A stretch of DNA of 8,858 bases from Halobacteriaceae archaeon Tc-Br11_E2g27 (GCA_001564135.1 LKNH01000101.1:1-8858), one strand, 5' to 3'. Numbered from the stretch's first letter, positions 1 through 6,368 are shown. Numbers and translations: made by a program. The notes: generated by a model not told the origin, from the sequence alone.

Positions 1-596
1 GGGCGACCCGGCAGGCAGCCTCGATTGGCAAAGGATTTGCGTTCCTGATGGGGCTGTTTGGGCTGTTTACCTTCAATTTCTTCCTGATGGCAATTGCCCT
101 GTTTGTCTACATCGCTGCAACCTCAGAGACTCGTCAGATGATGCTTGATGCAGCCTTCGAGGGCGTACAGATTGGGGAGGTGATGACGCCTGAGCACAAA
201 CTCACGACCGTCGAGGTTGATGTCCCCCTCTCAGATATGCTCGAAATCATGATGGACGACAGGCATATCGGCTATCCAGTGCTGGATAACGGCCGGTTTG
301 TCGGCCTTATCACGCTGGATGATATCCAGTCATCGGAACTGACCGACGGCGTCGTTGCCGGAGCGATGACCCCTGTTGACGAACTCGAAACGGTAACCCC
401 ACAGACGGAAGTCGTGGATGCCTTTCGAACGCTGAGTTCAAACAAAGTCGGTCGGTTACCAGTAGTCAACGAGGACGGACAACTCATCGGCATTATCACA
501 CGAACTGACCTGATGCGAGCCTTCCGAATCGTGATGGAACGAAAGCGCTTCGAGCGACAGGAGGTAGGCACCTCCGCTCGGACGCGTATGCAATAG
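1..596 (+). CDS. Site-2 protease (peptidase M50) family protein with CBS pair, 3' part
   Basis: The frame is open from base 3 to the TAG at 594-596, so the gene enters from the left and its start and HExxH catalytic region are outside the window. The first ~50 visible residues form hydrophobic segments (the FLMGLFGLF and FLMAIALFVYIAA stretches), matching the last membrane helices of archaeal S2P-like zinc metalloproteases. A VMTP motif (bases 180-191) then opens the first CBS domain, to about base 355; the second begins at AMTPV near base 364 and ends near 540. Each carries the typical GYPVLD/GRLPVV core and a GLIT/GIIT strand. A basic, charged tail follows. In this family the protease cuts substrates within the membrane, and the cytoplasmic CBS pair probably senses a nucleotide; the ligand cannot be read from sequence. 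The ATG at 48 is internal, not the start. It converges with the next gene, five bases away. Confidence 0.85.
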   Translation, partial: ATRQAASIGKGFAFLMGLFGLFTFNFFLMAIALFVYIAATSETRQMMLDAAFEGVQIGEVMTPEHKLTTVEVDVPLSDMLEIMMDDRHIGYPVLDNGRFVGLITLDDIQSSELTDGVVAGAMTPVDELETVTPQTEVVDAFRTLSSNKVGRLPVVNEDGQLIGIITRTDLMRAFRIVMERKRFERQEVGTSARTRMQ

Positions 597-601
597 CTGG
601 G

Positions 602-1396
602 CTAATCGGCGGCCTGTCTCCTGTCGTTGCCTGCGTATAGTTCCGTCAGTTCGACCAGTATTTTCCGGTACTCGCTTTTATCAGGATTCGGTGAGAGCGA
701 ACGAAACCTGTCGTTGAACGTCTCAAAATCGACGGTCGGTGCGTCAGCAGCGGCGGCCCCAGCTAGGTCATACAGTCGATGGTCTGTATCAACAAGGTCG
801 TGCCGTTCGACGAGTCCAAGCGCAAACGCTGCGTTCACCGCCGTAATATCCGGGTCTGGTGTCGGTGTTCGACGCGAAAGTGGCGTTGCAGGCGATGAAA
901 CACCCATAGATACGCCCTCCAGAGGTGGTTTTGTATGGGGTTTCGTAGCAAGCGCGGTCGCCAGACTCGATTCGAGAAACGAGACGAGTTTGTCTGCCGG
1001 TGCAACCGAGAGCCAGAGGTCATCAGCGTAGATATCCTTGAGGTGGTTCGCAATCTGATAACAATGGGTGAGTTTGCGCCGTTCGACCGAATGTCCTGCC
1101 AGCGCAAGAAAGATGGCTTCTTTGGTTGATTGCGTATGCGACGGATGCTCTTGCTCGTGGTGGTGCATGTGGGCATACTCATGCAATGCGAGTTCTCGGG
1201 CCATCGCGCTGGTTGCGGCATGCCTGGAGATAATCAGTTCGTGTTCCCTGTCGGTATGGCGAACACGGGTCCGCTCGTCTGGGTCTTCACGGACAGACAC
1301 AGTAACGGGGTTCGTCAGATCACACGCTGTTTCGAAAATATCCTGTGCACTCAAAAATGGCGCGGCCGGACCACAGCCGCGAACGGTAACGTCCAT
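602..1396 (-). CDS. HExxH metallopeptidase-like haloarchaeal protein (DUF5781-like)
   Basis: The protein has 264 aa from the ATG at 1396. A TTG five codons upstream (1411) is open but less likely, because ATG fits the conserved-looking MDVTVRG beginning and lies about 25-32 nt from a TATA-like element. Residues ~65-76 read ARELALHEYAH, a zincin-type HExxH helix (H72, E73, H76), followed at once by a His-rich stretch (HMHHHEQEHPSH) and a second helix-rich block with E and H residues (about 95-126, including SVERRKL and HLKDIYADD) that could supply a third zinc ligand. No signal peptide or membrane helix is visible, so it is probably cytoplasmic. The C-terminal half (from ~150) is Pro/Thr-rich and then helical, without known motifs. 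From memory it resembles a haloarchaeal DUF5781 family; peptidase activity is inferred from the motif only. It ends five bases from the convergent S2P gene. Confidence 0.8.
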   Translation of the reverse strand: MDVTVRGCGPAAPFLSAQDIFETACDLTNPVTVSVREDPDERTRVRHTDREHELIISRHAATSAMARELALHEYAHMHHHEQEHPSHTQSTKEAIFLALAGHSVERRKLTHCYQIANHLKDIYADDLWLSVAPADKLVSFLESSLATALATKPHTKPPLEGVSMGVSSPATPLSRRTPTPDPDITAVNAAFALGLVERHDLVDTDHRLYDLAGAAAADAPTVDFETFNDRFRSLSPNPDKSEYRKILVELTELYAGNDRRQAAD

Positions 1397-1420
1397 GTTA
1401 CCAAGAAACAAGGGGCGAGC

Positions 1421-1428
1421 GCGTATTA
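1421..1428 (-). promoter_or_regulatory. Possible weak TATA box for the HExxH protein gene
   Basis: The minus strand reads TAATACGC 25-32 nt before the ATG at 1396, the spacing expected for a leaderless haloarchaeal transcript. It is a poor match to the archaeal TATA consensus, and the gene may instead be co-transcribed with the 98-aa gene 57 nt upstream. Confidence 0.3.
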
Positions 1429-1453
1429 CTGTTGCCCCGTTTGAGCGATTTCG

Positions 1454-1750
1454 TTACCGAGCAATCACATAGTCATCGTCTTCGCTGACGCCGATAATTG
1501 CCCATTCGTATTCCGGATTCTCATCTTTTAGTGTCCGTTCAAGAGTATCGACGTGTTCGGACCAGGTAACCAGACAGTGATACTCCCCTGTCTTTGGCGT
1601 TGGGGCGTCTGGGCCGGGAACTGGTGTTACCTGTACGGTTCGCCATTTCCGTTTAGCACGGAGCGCACCGCCATCTGCGCTCACAGCGTAGCCAAGCTCG
1701 TTGAATATCGATTCCGCCTCCCGTTCGAGAGCTGTGTTAACAGTTCCCAT
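1454..1750 (-). CDS. Small conserved haloarchaeal protein, function unknown
   Basis: The 98-aa protein starts at an ATG (1748-1750) with a strong TATA box 25-39 nt upstream, which supports this start. It begins with a helix (about residues 5-20, EREAESIFNELGYAV), then shows alternating strands (ALRAKRKWRTVQVTPV, EYHCLVTWSEHV) and a C-terminal EYEWAIIGVSEDDDYVIAR. The pattern is a compact alpha/beta fold with a conserved-looking RKWR and a final tyrosine-rich strand. There is a single cysteine, no zinc site, no membrane helix and no signal peptide. It resembles a haloarchaeal family of about 100 residues annotated only as a DUF. It lies upstream of and on the same strand as the HExxH protein (57-nt gap), so the two may share a transcript. 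No function can be assigned. Confidence 0.82.
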   Translation of the reverse strand: MGTVNTALEREAESIFNELGYAVSADGGALRAKRKWRTVQVTPVPGPDAPTPKTGEYHCLVTWSEHVDTLERTLKDENPEYEWAIIGVSEDDDYVIAR

Positions 1751-1774
1751 TCAATTAGCCCTACTACGACAGGG

Positions 1775-1789
1775 TATTTAAATATATTT
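1775..1789 (-). promoter_or_regulatory. Strong archaeal TATA box for the 98-aa gene
   Basis: The minus strand reads AAATATATTTAAATA, an uninterrupted AT tract in an otherwise mixed sequence, ending 25 nt before the ATG at 1750. Both composition and distance fit an archaeal TBP site with a very short or absent leader. No Shine-Dalgarno sequence lies before the ATG. Confidence 0.7.
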
Positions 1790-1794
1790 CCTGT

Positions 1795-1816
1795 TAGTTG
1801 ATAGTAATGTCAACTA
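1795..1816. repeat. Perfect 7-bp inverted repeat TAGTTGA-N8-TCAACTA
   Basis: The arms at 1795-1801 and 1810-1816 are exact reverse complements. The repeat sits just upstream (minus strand) of the TATA box at 1775-1789 and 32 nt past the stop of the zinc-ribbon gene. It could be an operator for the 98-aa gene or, less likely given the AT-rich stem and absence of an adjoining T-run, a transcript-end hairpin for the zinc-ribbon gene. Confidence 0.4.
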
Positions 1817-1847
1817 TCGCGTTCAGTTATACAGTGAATAGGGCCAT

Positions 1848-2087
1848 TTATTCATGCGCTGCATCCCACTCTTCTGCTTTTGTCCGGTTGCTGCACTGAT
1901 TACACTGGATACGGCCCATGGCATCTACCGCATTGTCCGTTGTCTCGCAGTTTCCACAGTAAAACCCCCAGCGGGAGGTTGCCTCGGCATCAGTGTATAC
2001 GACGTAGAATGGTCCTTTTGCACCACGTTTCCCCTGTGTGCTATCGACATACACCGTCTTTCCATCAGTGCTAGTAAGTGCTTCCAT
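1848..2087 (-). CDS. Double-CxxC zinc-ribbon protein (DUF5816-like)
   Basis: This is a 79-aa protein from the ATG at 2085-2087. The frame stays open upstream to 2321, but that extension lies antisense to the Usp gene and has no family character, so the shorter form is chosen. Two knuckles, C44-G-N-C47 and C62-N-Q-C65, are spaced as in a zinc ribbon. The N-terminal half is a conserved-looking TVYVDSTQGKRGAKGPFYVVY segment, and the protein ends with EEWDAAHE. From memory it matches a small haloarchaeal family (DUF5816); haloarchaea encode many such 50-80 aa zinc-finger micro-proteins, a few of which regulate metabolism or surface behaviour. Its partner (nucleic acid or protein) is unknown. It is divergent from the Usp gene, sharing a 93-nt intergenic region with a palindrome. 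Confidence 0.85.
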   Translation of the reverse strand: MEALTSTDGKTVYVDSTQGKRGAKGPFYVVYTDAEATSRWGFYCGNCETTDNAVDAMGRIQCNQCSNRTKAEEWDAAHE

Positions 2088-2107
2088 GTGGGTCTGTTTG
2101 GGTTGCA

Positions 2108-2121
2108 AGGTCAAATGACCT
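2108..2121. repeat. Inverted repeat AGGTCA-AA-TGACCT in a divergent promoter region
   Basis: The arms are exact reverse complements separated by two bases. The repeat lies 21-34 nt upstream of the zinc-ribbon gene's ATG (2087), where the TATA/BRE elements of a leaderless promoter would be, and 59 nt upstream of the Usp ATG (2181). Dimeric regulator binding here would occlude the minus-strand promoter; this role is inferred. Confidence 0.4.
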
Positions 2122-2180
2122 ACTGATACCGGGATGATACAAACGACAGTCTCAGGTAGGGTGCGTTCGTACGGCAGATA

Positions 2181-2585
2181 ATGACGCAGGTTGTTGTTCC
2201 AGTTCGCTATCCGCTGACGAAACATTCCAAAGCCACTCTTGAGAAGGCTCTGGAAATCGCGCGAGAGGAGAATGCATTGCTTACCATCCTCCACGTCGAC
2301 CTCTATCACGAGCATACCCACGTCACTCGAAGTAAACTGAAAGCTGCGGTCGAATCCGAGTTCGGACGGCTTCCGGATGTGCGCTACTCAGTTCGCCGTG
2401 GCATTTTAGTGGAGGAATCCATTCTCGAGGAAATCGCCGATGAAGAAGCAGATATCGTCGTCATCGGCAAAAAGCAAGCAAGCCGCTGGCGGCGAATGAT
2501 TCGGCGACTCGTTGATGACCCGGATATCGAACAGTTCCTCAGAGACCAACTTAGCTGTGATGTGGTTACAGTCTCAGCACCGTAA
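2181..2585 (+). CDS. Universal stress protein (UspA) family protein, degenerate ATP motif
   Basis: This 134-aa protein starts at an ATG with no clear Shine-Dalgarno sequence. It has the usual Usp length and order: strand one with MTQVVVPVRYPL, a helix with TLEKALEIAREENA, strand TILHVDLYH, a central helix, and a late strand ADIVVIGKK (about 90-98), ending SCDVVTVSAP. Canonical ATP-binding members carry G-x2-G-x9-G-(S/T) after this late strand. Here G96 is followed by KKQASRWRRMIRRLVDD, with Arg/Lys and no further glycines, so nucleotide binding in the usual manner is doubtful. It is cytoplasmic, and Usp proteins usually act as dimers in stress responses. The gene is divergent from the zinc-ribbon gene and convergent with the MscS channel, eight bases separating the two stops. 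Confidence 0.88.
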   Translation: MTQVVVPVRYPLTKHSKATLEKALEIAREENALLTILHVDLYHEHTHVTRSKLKAAVESEFGRLPDVRYSVRRGILVEESILEEIADEEADIVVIGKKQASRWRRMIRRLVDDPDIEQFLRDQLSCDVVTVSAP

Positions 2586-2593
2586 TTTCACCG

Positions 2594-3574
2594 TTACTGC
2601 TGGCTGAACTCACCATCGGCTCTGTAGTGTTCAGGCGCTTCAGCCTGTTCGCCAACGTCAACCTGTAGATTTCCACTCGTTTCATCAAAGACGAGATGTG
2701 AATGTGGGTAGGCAAACTCGCATGGCTCGTCTCTGAACGCTTCTCGGATGTTTGCCCGTACGTTCGACGCGATACTGTTCATCCGATAGGGCTCTTGTAC
2801 CCAGTACCGGAGGTTGAGTAAGATGCCGTCATCGCCAAATTCACCCACGAGACACTCCGGTGCTGCGGTGTATCTGGCTTCTCCGACACGAATCTTTGGG
2901 CCGCCAGTCAACACCCCGTCGACAGTCCGGGCACTTTTTTCGAGTACGTCACGTGCTCGGGAAAGGTCGCTTTCGTATGTTATCATCACTTCAATGCTCA
3001 TCCGAACTCGGGTATCGTCTGCTGAATAGTTGATAACATCCCTGTCTCGCATTTTCCCATTTGGGACAATGAGAAACGTATTATTGATTGTATATACTTT
3101 TGTATATCTCAGCGTAATGTCGTCGACGAATCCGCGTGTTCCTTCATCCGTAAGCTCAATCATATCACCAATTTCGTATGGCTGGTCGGCAAGGAGAAAG
3201 ATGCCGCTGATGACGCTTCCGACAATCGGTGCGAGGATAACACCAACCACTGCGGAGAAGACGGTTACGGACAAAGCAATTGACCCGAGGTCAAGGCCAT
3301 TGATACGCAAAATAGTCAACAGCGCAAAGACGTATACGCTGACTTTGATTCCTCCCAGCGTGACGCGAGTAAGGCTTGGGCGTTCGAGATGGCGGGCGAT
3401 TCGTCGGCTCGTCAGCTGGACGAGGATACGAGCAGCGACCCACGCTAGCAGAATAACGACCAGCGAAGCGGTCAGCTCAAGGACTCCGTCAGGAATCCGT
3501 GATGGGATAATATCTGGCCGTGGAATGACACTTTCCTCACGGCCTGAGAACCACCCTCCAATCGTATCTGTCAT
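2594..3574 (-). CDS. Small-conductance mechanosensitive channel (MscS family)
   Basis: The 326-aa protein is close in length to E. coli MscS (286 aa) with a modest C-terminal extension. After a polar N-terminus come three hydrophobic segments: about 31-53 (TM1), 74-92 (TM2) and 97-129, a Gly/Ala/Ser-rich TM3 that lines the pore. The diagnostic DQPYEIGDMIEL (130-141), IVPNGKM (169-175) and a C-terminal PHSHLVF (290-296) mark the MscS beta domain and cytoplasmic vestibule. Such channels are heptamers in the plasma membrane that open under tension to release solutes on hypo-osmotic shock, a recurrent risk for a halophile accumulating molar KCl. The tail after ~300 is acidic and Gln-rich. The start ATG overlaps the stop of the NMD3 gene (ATGA), so translation is probably coupled and the channel is read from the NMD3 transcript. 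Confidence 0.93.
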   Translation of the reverse strand: MTDTIGGWFSGREESVIPRPDIIPSRIPDGVLELTASLVVILLAWVAARILVQLTSRRIARHLERPSLTRVTLGGIKVSVYVFALLTILRINGLDLGSIALSVTVFSAVVGVILAPIVGSVISGIFLLADQPYEIGDMIELTDEGTRGFVDDITLRYTKVYTINNTFLIVPNGKMRDRDVINYSADDTRVRMSIEVMITYESDLSRARDVLEKSARTVDGVLTGGPKIRVGEARYTAAPECLVGEFGDDGILLNLRYWVQEPYRMNSIASNVRANIREAFRDEPCEFAYPHSHLVFDETSGNLQVDVGEQAEAPEHYRADGEFSQQ

Positions 3575-4683
3575 TGGGTTTCGTCCTCCGCTGGGATGAT
3601 ATACAGGTCACCACCGTTTCGCAAGACGGTAACTGTTTCCGAATCGGTATCCAGATATGCTGGCCGTGCTATCGTCTTTGTCTCATACGTTTCCGGGTCA
3701 AGCACTTGTACTGCGTTTTCGTCTTCAATGGCGACGAGTGTCGTTTCCTGGCCGTCCGCTTGCCAGCCGAGTCGAGTCGCCTCCGGGGCATCCTTATCCT
3801 CAAATGCTGACTCGTAAGTTTCACCGGAAACGAGCCCTGTCCCCTTGAGATTTCCACGTGCTGAGCGGACGAGAACTGGCTCATCGCTATCTTCGGGGTC
3901 GATAACCTCGCCTGCCCGGTACGGCGGCAAATAGACGGCAAACGTCACGCGGTAGACTGGATTGCCGTCGGAGTCTTCCGTCACGAGCGTTTCATAATCA
4001 CGGTAATAGCCGCCGAACTCCTGTGTTATTTTGCGGGAAACCTGCTCTCCGAGGCGGTTCGTTGAAAGCCGAATATCGATACCACCCTGCACGTCGTTGA
4101 CTTCCGTGACGAATGCATCTCGGTCGCCAGATGATTCGAGACGTTCAACCTGTTCGTGTGCGAGCTCGGTTGCCCGGTCCGTTTCTTCATCGGTGGGTTC
4201 TCTGTCTCGTGCACGAACCTGTACGATACTTGCGTATGAACCACCGGCGATTCGGCCACACCGCTCACACGTTTCATAACTGAGTTTGACTGGAACAGTT
4301 ATCTCCTCGTCCAACGATTGCCCACGAAGCGACCCAGTAAAGTGACAGTGCATACGGATTGTCGTTGGGTCGACTTGCTCTGGGGCTACTTCCCATGTGA
4401 CATCCCCTGCATCAACGTGTACGGTTAGCTCCTCGGTCACTGCTTCGATTGCAATATCAGTATAATCCGATGCACCGACATCTACCCACCGGTTCCCCCG
4501 GTGGACAGCCCCGCACTGTGAGCAGACGCGAACGTGGATACGGTCCGGCGCGTCAATCAAGTCATACTCTTCGAGGTAACAATCGGTACAAAGCGAACTG
4601 TCCTTTGCGGTTCGCTCAGGGGCAGAATCCAGTTGCTCGATGCTTTCCCCACACCGTGGACAAAACGCTCCCGAGCGAGTCAT
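3571..4683 (-). CDS. nmd3: Archaeal NMD3, 50S ribosomal subunit biogenesis factor
   Basis: The 370-aa protein from the ATG at 4683 contains four CxxC pairs: CPRC (8-11), CTDC (32-35), CSQC (54-57) and CERC (139-142). They are arranged as the N-terminal zinc domain and later CxxC of NMD3, which eukaryotes use to escort nascent 60S subunits from the nucleus. Archaea retain the ribosome-binding body without nuclear transport signals, consistent with this length. The middle part (about 150-260: YASIVQVRARDRE, GIDIRLSTNRLGEQVSRKITQEFGG, YRVTFAVYLPPYRAGEVI) follows the family core, and the C-terminal third is beta-rich, resembling the SH3/OB-like region. Its likely role is late large-subunit maturation in the cytoplasm. 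A good TATA box lies 25-34 nt upstream. Its TGA overlaps the ATG of the MscS gene, an unexpected partner. Confidence 0.93.
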   Translation of the reverse strand: MTRSGAFCPRCGESIEQLDSAPERTAKDSSLCTDCYLEEYDLIDAPDRIHVRVCSQCGAVHRGNRWVDVGASDYTDIAIEAVTEELTVHVDAGDVTWEVAPEQVDPTTIRMHCHFTGSLRGQSLDEEITVPVKLSYETCERCGRIAGGSYASIVQVRARDREPTDEETDRATELAHEQVERLESSGDRDAFVTEVNDVQGGIDIRLSTNRLGEQVSRKITQEFGGYYRDYETLVTEDSDGNPVYRVTFAVYLPPYRAGEVIDPEDSDEPVLVRSARGNLKGTGLVSGETYESAFEDKDAPEATRLGWQADGQETTLVAIEDENAVQVLDPETYETKTIARPAYLDTDSETVTVLRNGGDLYIIPAEDETQ

Positions 4684-4707
4684 GTACCACGGATAGTCGA
4701 CCTGACC

Positions 4708-4717
4708 TTTAAAATAT
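4708..4717 (-). promoter_or_regulatory. TATA box for the nmd3-MscS transcript
   Basis: The minus strand reads ATATTTTAAA, 25-34 nt before the NMD3 ATG (4683), fitting a leaderless haloarchaeal promoter. Copies of AGGTCA in the same orientation flank it (TGACCT on the plus strand at 4703-4708 and 4725-4730, 22 bases apart). It gives NMD3 its own promoter despite only 83 nt between it and the upstream phosphodiesterase gene. Confidence 0.65.
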
Positions 4718-4766
4718 CGTGTTTTGACCTCGCCGAACGTGACTCTCTTACTTTAGTTACAAGTAT

Positions 4767-6113
4767 CTACCTAACCAGAGTTGCCCCATCGAACGTCCCC
4801 CGCTGATAATCGACATCGAGCAACTGCATGATGGTTGGTGCGATATCGTAGAGGTCAGCATCCTTGATTTTTGCCTGGTCGTTATCGATAAACAGACATG
4901 CATTTTCGAACGTATGCATCCCGTTCCGTGGCCCAGTTCCGAATACCTCCTGCCCGTTATTGAATCCTGCTTTGAGGTCGAATCCGTCGTGAGGTATTGC
5001 AACGAGGTCTGGCGCGATATCGGTGTGGTCGCCCCGGAAAACATCGACCTTTCGCTCGACGCGTTTGATTACTGGCTCACCATCGGGCCCAACCAAAGCC
5101 TTCAGGTCAGATTCAAGCGCTTCGAGCGTTTCCTCGTATTCGTCTTCTGGAACCTGTCCGCGTGGCTCTCGCCCCTCAAGATTTAGATAGAACCGACCGG
5201 GAATTAACGAGTAGGCCCGTGCATCTGAGGAGATGTCGCCGAGTGCCTCGTGTTCGTCCGCTTCATAGGAAAGCCACCCCTTTTCTTGCAGCCACTGGTT
5301 GCAGTGCACCTCGTAGTTGAGCGTCGTAAACCCGTGGTCGGATGCGACAATGAGGGTAGTATTGTCGGGAAGAAGCTCTCGAATCTCACCAATGTATCCG
5401 TCAAGCTTCCGATAAAAGTCCATAAACTCCTCGGCATACTCCCCATCGTTCTCGTAATCTTCGAACAGGAAGTGGTTCACTCGGTCAGTTGTCATATATA
5501 CGCCGAAAAAGAGGTCCCAATCTTCCTTCTCGATGACCTGTCGGAATGCAGCGTGACGCCTATCAAGCGTTTCGTTGGCATCAGCGATAAACTCGGATTT
5601 ATCCTCTTGATGACCGAGTTTTGCGTCGACATCGATTTTGTATCCGCTTTCCTCCAGAGACTCCCGAAATGAATCCGGATAGGCGGCGCGTTCGATGCCA
5701 GGGGAGAGAAAGCCAGAGACCATGCGCTGAATGTTTCGGTCCGGCGGGAACGTCACGGGGACGTTCATCACCGTGGCTTGCTTCCCTGCCTCGTGAACGC
5801 GTGTCCAGAGTCGCTTTGCCTGTACGTCCCGACCCATTGGAACATACGTTTCATACGAGTTAATTTCCCGGTCCTGAAACCCGTACACGCCGGTACTCCC
5901 GGGGTTCATCCCAGTCGTCAATGCAGGCCAACAGGCTGAGGATTCCGGGGGAGCAATGCTCTCGATTGCGTTTCCATCCCCTGCCTCTGCAATCGCGGTG
6001 AGATTTTCAAACTCCGTTTCGTTTTCGGCAACGAGGTCGTACGGAACACCGTCTATTCCAAGAAAGACAACTCGCGGACCGTCGTCGCTACGAATCCGGT
6101 CGAACAGACCCAT
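4767..6113 (-). CDS. Alkaline-phosphatase-superfamily phosphodiesterase / nucleotide pyrophosphatase
   Basis: The chosen ATG (6111-6113) gives 448 aa beginning MGLFDRIR. An open TTG at 6188 would add 25 residues without family character and is not used; an AGGAG lies 10 nt before the ATG. Metal and catalytic positions of type I phosphodiesterases are in order: GIDG (D21), a putative nucleophile serine S58 in PPESSACW, MTTDRVNHF (D210, H214), ASDHGF (D259, H260) and NGMHT (H400). These would form the two-metal active site. There is no signal peptide or membrane helix, so it is probably cytoplasmic or loosely membrane-associated. The family cleaves phosphodiester or pyrophosphate bonds in nucleotides or lipid/glycan precursors; the substrate cannot be told. 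It is the third gene of a minus-strand run, following the micro-gene by 98 nt. Confidence 0.9.
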   Translation of the reverse strand: MGLFDRIRSDDGPRVVFLGIDGVPYDLVAENETEFENLTAIAEAGDGNAIESIAPPESSACWPALTTGMNPGSTGVYGFQDREINSYETYVPMGRDVQAKRLWTRVHEAGKQATVMNVPVTFPPDRNIQRMVSGFLSPGIERAAYPDSFRESLEESGYKIDVDAKLGHQEDKSEFIADANETLDRRHAAFRQVIEKEDWDLFFGVYMTTDRVNHFLFEDYENDGEYAEEFMDFYRKLDGYIGEIRELLPDNTTLIVASDHGFTTLNYEVHCNQWLQEKGWLSYEADEHEALGDISSDARAYSLIPGRFYLNLEGREPRGQVPEDEYEETLEALESDLKALVGPDGEPVIKRVERKVDVFRGDHTDIAPDLVAIPHDGFDLKAGFNNGQEVFGTGPRNGMHTFENACLFIDNDQAKIKDADLYDIAPTIMQLLDVDYQRGTFDGATLVR

Positions 6114-6120
6114 ACTGTGC

Positions 6121-6156
6121 CTTCTCCTGACGAATACAAGTAAGTTCTTCTCCTGA
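6121..6156 (-). repeat. Direct repeat TCAGGAGAAG, one copy over the ribosome-binding site
   Basis: The decamer occurs exactly at 6121-6130 and 6147-6156 (minus strand), 26 bases apart. The copy nearer the ATG at 6113 contributes the AGGAG 10 nt before the start. It is one of few Shine-Dalgarno-like sequences in the window. The TTACTTGTAT tract between the copies is only TATA-like. Confidence 0.4.
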
Positions 6157-6211
6157 TATGTCGGCAACTGCGGCAAAAACGAACGCAACTACGACACGCT
6201 CTATCTTTTCG

Positions 6212-6331
6212 TTATGACTCGTCTTGAGCGTTCTCGTCAGCTGCGTCTGGCTCAGGCGGGGATTCGGCATCAAAGTTCTCCGGTATGACGGTGAGGTGGT
6301 CGAGTCCCACCGACTGGTTGCTCGCGGCCAT
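6212..6331 (-). CDS. 39-aa acidic micro-protein, function unknown
   Basis: An ATG at 6329-6331 opens a 39-codon frame ending in TAA (6212-6214). The first half reads MAASNQSVGLDHLTVIPENF; the second is Pro/Glu/Asp-rich and ends ENAQDES, the acidic signature of a haloarchaeal protein. Codons favour G or C at the third position (gcc, gcg, gtg, ctc, gac, gtc), as in the neighbouring genes. It has no cysteine, membrane helix or signal peptide; the VGLDHLTVIPENF segment looks like a short defined motif and the rest a disordered tail. A TATA-like tract lies 27-37 nt upstream. It sits on the same strand between the SDR gene and the phosphodiesterase (98 nt upstream of the latter) and could be co-transcribed with it. 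I do not recognise a named family. Confidence 0.65.
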   Translation of the reverse strand: MAASNQSVGLDHLTVIPENFDAESPPEPDAADENAQDES

Positions 6332-6357
6332 TGTATCTTAATCTACACGACCATCAT

Positions 6358-6368
6358 ACAAATAATTA
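6358..6368 (-). promoter_or_regulatory. Possible TATA box for the micro-gene
   Basis: The minus strand reads TAATTATTTGT at 27-37 nt before the ATG at 6331. It is an AT-only tract apart from one G, at the right spacing for a leaderless start, and lies just past a small hairpin that could end the upstream SDR transcript. Confidence 0.4.

Noticed and set aside
2088..2321. 78-residue N-terminal extension of the zinc-ribbon protein
   Set aside because: It crosses the divergent intergenic region and lies antisense to the start of the Usp gene; the internal ATG at 2087 gives a compact zinc ribbon.
3030..3599. 189-codon open frame on the plus strand opposite the MscS gene
   Set aside because: It lies fully antisense to a clear MscS gene, is Ser/Arg/Thr-rich and has no family motif, as expected for a shadow of a biased coding sequence.
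4703..4730. Shared AGGTCA motif linking the NMD3 promoter and the 2108-2121 palindrome as a regulon
   Set aside because: AGGTCA also occurs repeatedly inside coding sequence in this window, so the coincidence is too weak to claim common regulation.
4749..4765. TACTT-N7-AAGTA hairpin after the phosphodiesterase stop as a terminator
   Set aside because: Five AT-rich base pairs with no following T-run on the minus strand are within chance expectation.
6114..6188. 25-residue N-terminal extension of the phosphodiesterase from a TTG
   Set aside because: The ATG at 6113 has an AGGAG upstream and precedes the family's first strand by a normal distance; the extension has no recognisable character.
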